Shown here: positions 21,972 to 31,013 of the stretch, in pieces
Layout of the letters: every line of letters starts with the position of its first letter
Numbering within the stretch: position 1 is the stretch's first letter
Assembly (NCBI RefSeq): GCF_000264995.1
Contig: NW_006767434.1
Span: 2,320,004 to 2,384,003 of the forward strand
Length of the DNA: 64,000 nucleotides
Source: Punctularia strigosozonata HHB-11173 SS5
Lineage: Eukaryota > Basidiomycota > Agaricomycetes > Corticiales > Punctulariaceae
Direction of reading: 5' to 3'
Program-made: the position numbers and the translations under genes
The notes under the pieces: model-generated
Told to the model about the DNA's origin: nothing
Databases searched by the model: none
What the model saw: the letters and a program-made list of their open reading frames with translations, nothing else

Positions 21972-23624
21972 TCAAAGTGGCGGCGGCGAAGCAGGCGGGA
22001 TGGGGACGCCGCGCTGTTCGAGCATGCTCTCGTAAAGCAACGCTCGCCCCTTCCAGTGTTCGACAGAACGCTCGAGCGCCTGTTGGTACTCAGCCTTGCG
22101 CCTTCGGCTTCGCCGCGCCGCAAGCGTGTTCTGCCGACGCTTCGCCTCGATGGCGCTCAAATCTTGCGCATCGAGCTCAAGGTCTCCCTCCTCCTCCACC
22201 TCTACGCTGTCGAAGCGCGCGCGCTTCTTCGCGAACGTCAATGGGACGTCCTTGCGCGAGGTGACAGACGGTGTGAGGTAGGTGCGCGGTTGGATGGGCG
22301 CGTCGAGGGGAATGAGCGACGCGGGTGTCGTGTTCTTGCGGGTGCCGTTCGGGAGAGGCTTGCGCGGACGAGATGAGGAAGCGTCGAAGACGGGAGTGGG
22401 CGGGAAGGCGGGTGTTGAGTAGGGGTTTATGTCGTGCATGGCAGGCGAGGTCTGGTAAGAGTCAAGGACGGACATGGTAGGCGACGGCATAGTATATAAA
22501 CCATGCAGCTCGGGCAACGGTGTAGACGACGGCTTAGAGGCGGGCGTCGAGTCATCGATCCGGTAAAGCGCGTCTCCAAAGAGCGGCGCGTCGGCATATG
22601 CAGAGGCGTCGCCAAAATCCATGATCGGGCTGGTAAAGATGTCGGGGCTGACTGCCATATCGGATCCAAGGGCAGGGGTGGTAAGGAGGTCATCCAGATA
22701 GGGTGACTCCTCGTGCGGGCTAGTCAGGAACTCGGCCCCGAACTCGCTGGCCATGCGGAATTCGGGCGAGGCTGTGTGCGCAGCGGGCGGGAAGGCGTCT
22801 CTCGTTAGCACTGGTGACAGAGCTGTGCGCATAGCTTCGGGCGGTTCACCTTGAAGTATATCCATGACCGCCATAGTAGCCGCCTCGGCAGTGGGTTCGG
22901 CGTTTTGGGAGTCGGGGTTGTTGGACAGCATGGTGAGGTAGCCGGCCATCATGTCTGAGAAATCCATCGAGGGCGACGAAGGTGACGACGCGGCGGTGGG
23001 GTCTTCGGCACGGGTTGGCTTTGGATATGTTCGTGGCGCCGGAGGAAGGAACTGCGGTATGCCATGGTGCGCGGCGAGATCGTTGATGTTGGTGAAGACC
23101 GTTTGCGGTGTCCGAGGACGGTGCGGATGACCTATCGATGCATCTCGATGGTGATCAAACGAAAGCACAGGGCTCTCGGTCGCGGATTGGGTAGGAGAAG
23201 CATTGAGCGCTGAAGCCGTATGGACGGGCGACGTTGGAGACCGCGGGGTATTTAGTGAAGTAGTCCGCGGAACATCTTGACCGATGTGGTTGGTGGTAGC
23301 GGGCCTATGCGTGGACGGAATTACGGCGACGTTGGGTTGGGGTGCGCTAAGGCGTCGGGGCAGCAACGTTGGCTGCTGGGGAGCTCTGTCAAGGGACGGC
23401 AGAGTCAGCTGCGGGTTCGCATCGAGGTCGACGACATCGAGGGTCTCGGCATCAGCCCGTGTTTGGTGTGAGCGGTGGTGGCTCCGCGAGGACCGCTGTC
23501 GCATGCGCGACTGGCCCGTCTGCGAACGCCGGGTAGAGCTCCGCGCCTCCGTTGGAGGCGGTACGTGGCATGCACTCGACTCGGACGGCGAACCGGTCCT
23601 CGACGCGGGCGATGGCGAATACAT
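21972..23624 (-). CDS. GCN4-like bZIP transcription factor
   Basis: Single-exon reading of 550 aa from ATG at 23624. The N-terminal 430 residues are Ser/Pro/Thr-rich with acidic patches (e.g. MDFSDMMAGYL, ESPYLDDLL), typical of activation domains. The DNA-binding end is bZIP: basic region AKRRQNTLAARRSRRRKAEY (invariant Asn and Arg present), then a short leucine-zipper-like helix ALERSVEHWKGRALLYESML. The C-terminal position, short zipper and NTLAARRSRRRK motif match Gcn4/CpcA, the master activator of amino-acid biosynthesis genes, in the nucleus. Upstream frame is open to about 23750 without an ATG, probably spliced leader. Three TGACTCA sites lie within 460 bp upstream of the start, suggesting self-activation. 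Confidence 0.85.
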   Translation of the reverse strand: MYSPSPASRTGSPSESSACHVPPPTEARSSTRRSQTGQSRMRQRSSRSHHRSHQTRADAETLDVVDLDANPQLTLPSLDRAPQQPTLLPRRLSAPQPNVAVIPSTHRPATTNHIGQDVPRTTSLNTPRSPTSPVHTASALNASPTQSATESPVLSFDHHRDASIGHPHRPRTPQTVFTNINDLAAHHGIPQFLPPAPRTYPKPTRAEDPTAASSPSSPSMDFSDMMAGYLTMLSNNPDSQNAEPTAEAATMAVMDILQGEPPEAMRTALSPVLTRDAFPPAAHTASPEFRMASEFGAEFLTSPHEESPYLDDLLTTPALGSDMAVSPDIFTSPIMDFGDASAYADAPLFGDALYRIDDSTPASKPSSTPLPELHGLYTMPSPTMSVLDSYQTSPAMHDINPYSTPAFPPTPVFDASSSRPRKPLPNGTRKNTTPASLIPLDAPIQPRTYLTPSVTSRKDVPLTFAKKRARFDSVEVEEEGDLELDAQDLSAIEAKRRQNTLAARRSRRRKAEYQQALERSVEHWKGRALLYESMLEQRGVPIPPASPPPL

Positions 23625-23742
23625 TGCAAATGCCGTAGTGAACAAATACCGGGTCGAACCTCGAATCGCTCGGACGGAGATACGGGTACTATGTGCGGCA
23701 ATGCCGGAGACCTCGACACAAGCAGAGAGAGATGGGCGACGG

Positions 23743-23749
23743 TGACTCA
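23743..23749. promoter_or_regulatory. TGACTCA (Gcn4-response/AP-1) site 1
   Basis: Perfect 7-bp TGACTCA, about 120 bp upstream of the bZIP ATG. Its minus-strand reading overlaps a GTGAGT that could also be an intron donor in the leader, so it may be a splice site rather than a factor site. Confidence 0.5.
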
Positions 23750-23768
23750 CGGATACCTCTGTAGGTGC

Positions 23769-23849
23769 TCAGGGGACAACGTCAGCCAATGTGACTGGCG
23801 TTGCGGGGGAGGTGGTGGTGGGGAAAGGTTGAGGTGAACACTGACTCAT
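23769..23849 (-). other. Upstream open reading frame in bZIP leader
   Basis: ATG at 23849 opens a 26-codon frame (MSQCSPQPFPTTTSPATPVT...) ending in TGA at 23769, 145 bp before the main bZIP start. It could be an inhibitory upstream frame of the kind that controls GCN4 translation, or a first coding exon if spliced to the main frame. Its ATG overlaps TGACTCA site 2. Confidence 0.4.
23842..23848. promoter_or_regulatory. TGACTCA (Gcn4-response/AP-1) site 2
   Basis: Perfect TGACTCA about 220 bp upstream of the bZIP start. Confidence 0.6.
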
Positions 23850-24077
23850 TCCCCGCCGTCCGAGTCTTTATTGGGCGAGTGATTGCAAATTACGCGCGTC
23901 GACGGGCCACGTCGCCGTATTAGGGGGCGCATGCACCGCCCCTTGCTGATGGGCGCCCGAGCTATACGCGCGCTTTGGTCCGCGCGGAGACCATATCAGG
24001 CGTGCGCGGCCGCATCGGGGGGCGGGAGGCGGACCGTTTCCAGCAGTTCCCGCGGCGAGTCACCGCTCGGCGAGGGC

Positions 24078-24084
24078 TGACTCA
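24078..24084. promoter_or_regulatory. TGACTCA (Gcn4-response/AP-1) site 3
   Basis: Perfect TGACTCA about 455 bp upstream of the bZIP start, in GC-rich promoter sequence shared with the divergent ligase gene 825 bp away. Confidence 0.6.
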
Positions 24085-24908
24085 GGTCCGGCACCGCATG
24101 CTCGTTCCTTCGTCAACGTTGCTGCGCCGACGCATGCGGAGGCGATGAGCAATCCTCCGTTGGCGTCTGCGCTGGCAAGACGTGGCCGTTCGCCCCCAAT
24201 ACTCTCCCTCGGCGCGCACTACGTTGCCAGCGCCGCGGTCGCTTGCGTCCACAGCTATCTACGGCACGTTCGCAGCAAACCTACAGCTTGAGCCGCAGGC
24301 AGGGGTGCTGCGATCGAGCCGCGCTCCGGAGCCATACAACCAGGCGATAGACCGCGCGGTGGGCGCTTGTTCGCTCCGAGTGAGTCGGAGCTTGGCTCGG
24401 ATCTTGGAGATAAGGAGGCCAGGCGGGATCCTTCCTTTTATGGAATAGCGCGTCGCAGGCGCACGTTACCTTATTTGTCCAGTGGGGCGGGGGGATGATC
24501 CTGATTTAGCCTCGCGTCGTCACTTGACCTGCCTCGCGTCCACTTTTCCCGTCTATTCCCCATTCAGCCGCAGTCGCACGGACGTTACGCCGCGCAGCGA
24601 GCGTCAACTCGAGCAGTACAGATCCAGTTACGCCGCGGGAGCCAAGCGCCATCGACGACGAGCACATACCCGGAGGATGACGTTCAAGTGAAGCGCAGTC
24701 CGGGGATCATGGGCAAATGATTGCGGGGAAGAGGGCTGAAGAAGGTCGATTCGCATGCGTTTGTCGTTCTCATCTCTCGACCCGGCTCATTGTTTACCGG
24801 TTCCCCGGGTACGTTCAGCCGCTGCGTAGTGCAATGTGATCGCCATCCTCGTTTCTACCCTCACACCGACCTCGTCGTCGCCGGCGCTGGAGATCAACGA
24901 TATCAGAT
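24085..24908. other. Divergent promoter region
   Basis: GC-rich space between the bZIP (-) and acyl-CoA ligase (+) genes. Open frames are short and arginine-rich, as expected for random GC-rich DNA. No gene supported. Confidence 0.45.
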
Positions 24909-27283
24909 ATGGTGTTCAAGTCGTTATACCCGCCCCTCGGGCCGACGCCGATAATGAACGTACACAACTTTTTCTTCCAACGCGTTCATAACGGCCCTGA
25001 GAGCATCCCCGACAACTGGCGTTTCCTCGTCGATGCCGGCACCGAGCGTGCACTGTCCGGCAAACAGTTCTATGAACGCATTCGCGATGGCGCAACTGTC
25101 ATCCAAAGCGAGCTCTCCCTCCGAAAGGGCCGGAACCTTGTCGGTATCGTGAGCGAGAACTGTACGGTGTGTACCATGACTCGATCGAGCACACTTGTGG
25201 TATTCACGCTGATCGTATTCCAAAGGAATACGTGACCCTCATACACGCCCTGCTTGCCTCCACAGTTCCCGTCGTTCCGCTCTCTTCGTACTCCACTCCT
25301 TTCGAGCTCGCCTACCTCCTCCGCCAGTCAGGTGTTACCCACCTCTTCGTTTCTCCCCACTTTCTGGATCTCGTCCGAAAGGTAGCGAAGGAGGCCGGTC
25401 TGCGAGACGAAGACATCTACATACTCGACAGGACGGACCATCTTAGCGGACGCGAGTCCAAGTCGAAAAGGAAGAGTTTCGGCGAACTGATCGAGTCAGT
25501 GAGGAGGAAAGGTGTTCCCCGCGCTAGCGTACAAGATGCGCCGAAGGTCAGTTCGCGCCCTATCTTGAATGATAAGGATGTACCGAGCAAGGGAAACAGG
25601 ATACTCTCGCATATCTATTGTTCTCCTCAGGCACTACGGGTCACCCGAAAGCTGTCATGGTTTCCCATTATAACATCTGCCATCAGATGCGGCAGTTTCT
25701 CCTCATCGCGCAGGAATCAGGCAAAGTCGTTCCGGTAGGTTCAGCGGTCTTTCCTTCAGACTCGAAACAAAATCTCACCTCGAGAACAGCCCCCACCGCC
25801 GTTGAGCCAGACAGAGCTTATGGTGCTGCCCTTTCACCATACCTACGGCCTCACCTCCGTAGCCTTCCGCTCCTTGCTCGTTCCGCTTACGATCGTCATC
25901 ATGCCTAAATGGGATACCCGCCGCGCTCTACACTTGGTTCAGAAGTGCGTTTCTGCGACACTCAACGATTTACCGTTGACATTGATTACTCCGACAGATA
26001 CCAAGTGACGCGCGTACCGCTGGTCCCGTCGCTCGTGCATCAGATCGTGACTTACCTGCAGTCACCTGCGGGAAGGAAGGACCGGCCCACGGCGCTTGCA
26101 TCGCTTGTCAGCATTGGCAGCGGCGCTGCGTACCTGCCGCCTGCGCTCGCCGACGAGCTTGCAAAAATGGCGCCCAAGACTGAGCGCGTCACGCAAGGTG
26201 CGTGTGATAATACAATAGCCTGGTCCGGTCCCTGATCGAATTACCAGGGTTCGGTATGTCGGAGAGTGTACGTTTTTTCACTCCATCCACCTTCAGGCCC
26301 TCATGAACCAGAGGGCCGGCCTCTGTTCCTATCCTGTTTCGTGCGTCGGGCATCGAGCACTGGAACTGAAACGCCGCCTCTAGCAACTCGCGCTGACAGA
26401 ACTTCCCCGCGTAATAAAAGCATTCCTACCCCTCTCCATCTCCTCCCCTCGTCCGAGAATGACTTGTAGACTGACATGCTTTCTCCACGCGTGCAGACCA
26501 TGACCGCCACCAGCTACGTACCTGACGGAACATTCGGCCGCACGAAGCACGTCCCAGGATCGAATGGAATCTTGCTCGCCGACATGGAGGCGAAGCTGCT
26601 GCGCGAAGACGGCAACGAGGCTGGCGTGAACGAGCCGGGTGAGCTGTACCTTCGCGGCGGGAACGTTGCGATGGGTTACTGGGGCAAGGAGTTCGAGAAG
26701 GCAACGCGAGACACGTTCCTCCCGGACGGCTGGCTGCGTACGGGTGACATCTTCCGCATCGACGAGCACGGCAACTTTTTGTGCGTATACGCTGCGGTTT
26801 CGTGGATATCAGGGTTGAACGCTGACATGCGATGGCCATCGCAGCTTTGAGGACCGCGCGAAGGACACGCTGAAGGTGTCCGGTATGCAGGTTGCACCCT
26901 CTGAGATCGAGGACGTACTCCTTGCCCACCCTGACCGACTCGTGATTGACGCCACCGTTGCGGGCGTGTCGGGTGGACGCACCTCCGACGAGAAGGTGCC
27001 TCGCGCGTGGGTCGTGCTCGGGCCCGCCGGAAAGCGGAAGGGCGCGAAGGCAAGCACGGATGCGCTGGACGAGTGGGTGCGCTCGCGGCTGAGCAAGTAC
27101 AAGTGGTTGAGGGGAGGGATCGAGGTTGTGGACCAGGCACGTCTCTGTCCGCTTTTTTAGGGTTGCGTATTGACTGAAGCCCGGTAGATACCCAAATCGC
27201 CGACAGGCAAGGTGCTTAGGCGACAGCTCGTCGAGAAGTATGAGAGGAGGCGTGGAGCAAGCGCGGCCAAGGCGAAGCTTTGA
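24909..27283 (+). CDS. 4-coumarate-CoA ligase-like acyl-CoA synthetase, peroxisomal
   Basis: Nine exons, 24909-25166, 25226-25546, 25600-25734, 25790-25944, 25998-26197, 26248-26267, 26497-26780, 26845-27136 and 27188-27283; 586 aa. AMP-binding motifs in order: FSSGTTGHPKAVMVSH (P-loop), LPFHHTYGL, GSGAAYLPPAL, GFGMSES, GELYLRGGNVAMGYW, DGWLRTGDIF, the hinge FEDRAKDTLKVSGMQVAPSE and catalytic-lysine tail IPKSPTGKVLRRQL. It ends AKAKL, a PTS1 signal, so it probably activates carboxylic acids (aromatic or fatty) to CoA thioesters in peroxisomes. The last intron (27137-27187) begins GC (CAG|GCACGT): only this donor keeps the frame and gives the conserved VVDQIPKSPTGK. A 229 bp intron follows the 20 nt exon 6. 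Confidence 0.92.
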
Positions 27284-28094
27284 CACCAGCCCTGTATATT
27301 CATTGGCGAAGGTTCTGTGTGATCACGAAAGGCTAGCCTCATGCAGAATGCATGTATGTACACCACCGCAACATTTTCTTCCGGTCGTCACTTGAGCGCT
27401 GAGCGCGTTGACGTCTGTGCCTGAGCGCGAATCACAACGTAACAAGTTCCGCCGCGGGATTGGCGTACATACGCAGAGCATCCTAAAGCCTATCCTAAGA
27501 GGATGCAATAATCGTCGTCAACAGCTGCCCTCATGCCTAACTAGTCACCCGTGAGCGCCGTGCATGCGCTAGTAAGGACCGGACCGTCGTTGCCTACAGC
27601 TTGTCGATCAACTCGTCCAGGAAAGGCATTCAGTGGCGGTCCTGCCGCCTCCGCGCCGTCTTGGCACGGCAGGGCACGGCGCGGCTTGGCTCTCGCGACA
27701 TCATCGTGTTCAGTCGTGTTCACTCTGATATTCACCTGGCAGATTGGCGCGCGTTGCATACTTATGGCCTGGTATTATGCCCAGGGTACGATCGACCCAC
27801 AGTTGGGACGCATAGCTTACTCACGCTAACACGCGGACAACACCAGCACAACAACCGTTGTTGGTTCTGTGCAGGCAAACCATCAGGAACCTCAGGCACG
27901 GACGGGGTCATGCTTCCATCTGACTTGATAGAGTAATGTCCCCCGGATCGCGGAAATTGGTCTCGCGCATCGCCCGACTGTCGAAAGCTATCGCGATCAC
28001 AATGGGCGGCATTCTCAGCTCTCCCTTTTAACGAGGCCTTGGGAGCACTCGGGAGTCAAGCCTGCGACGTCCGACCTCTGTCACGACTCTCGAC
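27284..28094. other. Intergenic region
   Basis: About 810 bp between the ligase 3' end and the aspartic protease start; presumed protease promoter. No gene seen. Confidence 0.4.
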
Positions 28095-29916
28095 ATGGCT
28101 CCCATCGTCTCCTTCGGTTGTGCGCTCACTGTCCTCGCGGCTGGCGCAGCCACGGTCGTCGCGTCCCCGACGCTGACGCTTCCCCTTTCCCGGGGGGCGC
28201 CTGTCTCCGGAACCGTCAAGGCGCAAAACGCGAAACGCGAGGTCGCGCATGTGCAGAACAAGTTACGCGCTGCCGAAGCGAACTGGAGGAGGAACCAGAA
28301 GCGGTCCCTGCCTGAACGCGATATCCATCTCGAAAAGCGGGTCACGCCTTCCTCTGGCTCGGCAGACTTGACAGAGTGTCTGTGCCTCTCGTTCTCGTCG
28401 TATTTTGACGTTGTGCTGATTCTCTGAACGCGATTTAGTCTGGGTGGACTTTTTGGATTCGTCCTACTATGCCACGGTGTCTGTTGGAACGCCGGCGCAG
28501 TCTTTCATGGTCGTAGCCGACTCCGGCAGTTCTGACTTTTGGTTGGCTTCTCCTGGAAGTATCGGAGTGCCGAACGTATTCGATCCGTCCACTTCGACGA
28601 CGTTCGAGGACTCGCTGATTCCTATCGAGATTCCGTAAGCTGTGTTCGCACTCTCGATGGAAACAACCATTCACGGACGCGATCCTCCTCTAGATATGGG
28701 AAGGGCACCTTCGACGGCACAATCGGTACCGACACGGTCTCCTTGGCAGGTTTCACCACTGCGACCTCTATCGTCGAATATGGTGTGGTTGATGACGAGG
28801 CCTTCGAGTTCCGCCAGATGAGCGGTATTATGGGCTTCGCGTGGTCCACCATCGCGGCCTCCGGCTCAATGACGTTTATGGAGCAACTCGTCAAGGCAGG
28901 CGCGCTCAGCTCCAACGTTGTCAGCTTCCACCTTGGACGCGGAACCGATGACCTCCAGCCGGAACAAGGCTTCCAGAACGGCACTATCAAAGCTGGTTCC
29001 ATCACGATCGGCGGTACGGACAGCTCCACTGTAAGTATCTCATCTTCCTCGCGGATTCGGATGCTGAGCTTGATTTTCTTGCAGTACACCGGCGACATTG
29101 AGTTCTTCGACATCGTGCAGGCTGCCCACTGGGTCATCCAGGCCGACGGCATGTCCGTTGACGGCAAGTTGGTTTCAGCGACCTCCGGTGTGCAGGCGAT
29201 GGTAAGTGTCGATCGATGTATAGCATATTACTCGGGCCCTAACGCAACCCCATGCAGATGGACACCGGCACCTCGCTCGTCGTCATGCCGAACGCGTCCT
29301 GGTCTGCGCTCGCCGACGCATTGGATGCTAAAGAGGACAACACCAGCGGCTTGCTCGTTGCCGACTGCTCGTCGGAGTTGCCCACCGTCGCCTTGCGCAT
29401 CGGCGGAAAGGACTACAACTTCGCCCCCGAAGATCTCGCGCTAGGCGTCATCCCCATCAACTCCAGCGCTCTCGCTAAGGCTTACGACATGAAGCAAGGC
29501 AGCATCGCCTGCTTGCTTCCCTTCGCCGGCGGGCAGGAAAGCTCCGAGCTTGATGAGACGGCACCGATGATCATTGTAAGCCATCCAACCTTCAACGGCC
29601 ATACGCACGTAGGCTCACGATCACATAATAGTTCGGTGACTCGTTCCTGAAGTCCTGGACTTCCGTTTTCGACGTTGAGAACGCCAAGGTCGGGCTCGCG
29701 GCCGCCTCCCCAGCGTCGCCGTACACGAAGGTTTCGGACGCGGTCGACTTCAAGCTCAAGCAAGAAGGCCTGACTCGCGCATCCGCGACCTCCACTGGCA
29801 AGGGCACTTCCTCCACCGGTAGCTCTAGCTCTTCGGCAGCCCGCAACCTGGACAGCAACGCAGTCGGAGCGCTCGCGTTGCTTGCGGCGCTCGGCAGCGT
29901 ATTCCTTACTCTTTAG
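28095..29916 (+). CDS. Secreted, probably GPI-anchored aspartic protease (A1 family)
   Basis: Six exons, 28095-28377, 28439-28634, 28694-29030, 29085-29201, 29258-29575 and 29632-29916; 511 aa. A signal peptide (MAPIVSFGCALTVLAAGAAT) is followed by a propeptide with dibasic sites (e.g. QKRSLPER, LEKRV). The two pepsin-type motifs are present: first VVADSGSSDFWLAS (Asp-Ser-Gly in place of the commoner Asp-Thr-Gly), second AMMDTGTSLVVMP. The C-terminus is Ser/Thr-rich and ends NAVGALALLAALGSVFLTL, a GPI-attachment-type tail. Such yapsin-like enzymes sit on the plasma membrane or wall and process secreted proteins. The flap region GKGTFDGTIGTDTVSLAG is conserved. The phases all close. Confidence 0.93.
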
Positions 29917-30353
29917 TGATTAGCTACCGATGTAGCTTCGTGGGTTATACTCGTTCAGGGGTTCTCATGGGATGACTTTTTACGCAATGCTTGAACAAAC
30001 TCATTTGCACTGAACGCAATGTAGTGTACAATAACAATCAACTCATGACCCAATCCTGCCCAGATGGAGAGACCGCAAATGTAGCAATGGTGTGCTAGTT
30101 CGCGTGCGGCTCAATCGGTGCAATACCGTCTCGATTCAACGACACTTTGAATCAATCCAGAGTGAATCGCATCCTCCTCGGGAAACATAGATCATGTTGC
30201 TAGTCGAAGGTCAAGCTTCAAATTCCCGAAAGGGAAGCTCGAGCTCGAGCTCGAGGAAGGCGTCCCCGGATCGAGCACGTGTCATTACCCTCTTGCATCC
30301 GTCTATTACTACTGGTGAGGTTGGGCGCGCTCGCCGGCGATACCACTGTCAAG
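29917..30353. other. Intergenic region with short AGCTCG repeat
   Basis: About 440 bp. At 30235-30255 three and a half AGCTCG units form a self-complementary run just upstream of the uS17m gene. Otherwise nothing recognised. Confidence 0.45.
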
Positions 30354-30740
30354 ATGCCTCCGATGTCCTTCGTAGGACAAGTCACCAAGGTCGGCTGTAT
30401 GAATAAGACGGCCACCGTGACGGTGTCGCGCTGGGTAGTTCATCCCCGGACGCGCAAACGCATAGAGCGGAGCAAAAAGTACCACGCACACGACGAACAC
30501 AACCAATGTCGGCTAGAGGACACCGTGCTCATTCGCAACTGCCGACCTATCTCAAAGCTAAAAGCGTTCGCTGTCGAGAAGATACTCCGGTCTCCGGAGA
30601 GGGAGCACGAGGCGATGATCGCAGAGCGTTTGAGAAAAGACGAGAAGGCCAAAGAAGCGGAGGAGAGGATGAGGCAGGCTGCGTTGAACATTGGCAGTGG
30701 GCAGGCTCAAGAAGCTGGTATCCTCCGCGAGCTATCATAA
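30354..30740 (+). CDS. MRPS17: Mitochondrial small-subunit ribosomal protein uS17m
   Basis: One exon, 128 aa. The core shows the S17 OB-fold signature: FVGQVTKVGCMNKTATVTVS, then HPRTRKRIERSKKYHAHDE and CRLEDTVLIRNCRPISKLKA. The C-terminal extension (EREHEAMIAERLRKDEKAKE) is a charged helix, typical of mitochondrial rather than cytosolic S17. It binds 15S rRNA in the mitoribosome small subunit. The second in-frame ATG (MSFVGQ) is possible but the first fits family length. Lack of introns sets it apart from its neighbours. Confidence 0.92.
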   Translation: MPPMSFVGQVTKVGCMNKTATVTVSRWVVHPRTRKRIERSKKYHAHDEHNQCRLEDTVLIRNCRPISKLKAFAVEKILRSPEREHEAMIAERLRKDEKAKEAEERMRQAALNIGSGQAQEAGILRELS

Positions 30741-31013
30741 AAGCTAACAGTAAGTCATTATGGACTCGTTACAGTTGCATTCGTTCATTGGCCTTCGCAA
30801 TAAGGCGGCTTCCATCATAGACCATTGTCACCTGCAGTGTACCTCACCGAGTCAGGTATATGCCTGTCGTAGGACAAAACCTGCATCAGTGGATATAATC
30901 ACCACCACCATTCTGACGAATCTCACACCGATGAGGTGCTCAATCCGCCGCAGCCGCTGCTTTCGTTGCATAAATGGGTACACGTGTCTACAATACATTA
31001 ATTCTAAATCGTC

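Noticed and set aside
24361-24400. Fourth Gcn4-response site upstream of the bZIP gene
   Set aside because: The sequence TGAGTCG differs from TGACTCA/TGAGTCA in the last base, so it is not a perfect site.
30199-30360. Longer uS17m protein starting upstream of 30354
   Set aside because: The upstream part is low-complexity and runs through a short repeat; the ATG at 30354 gives the family length.
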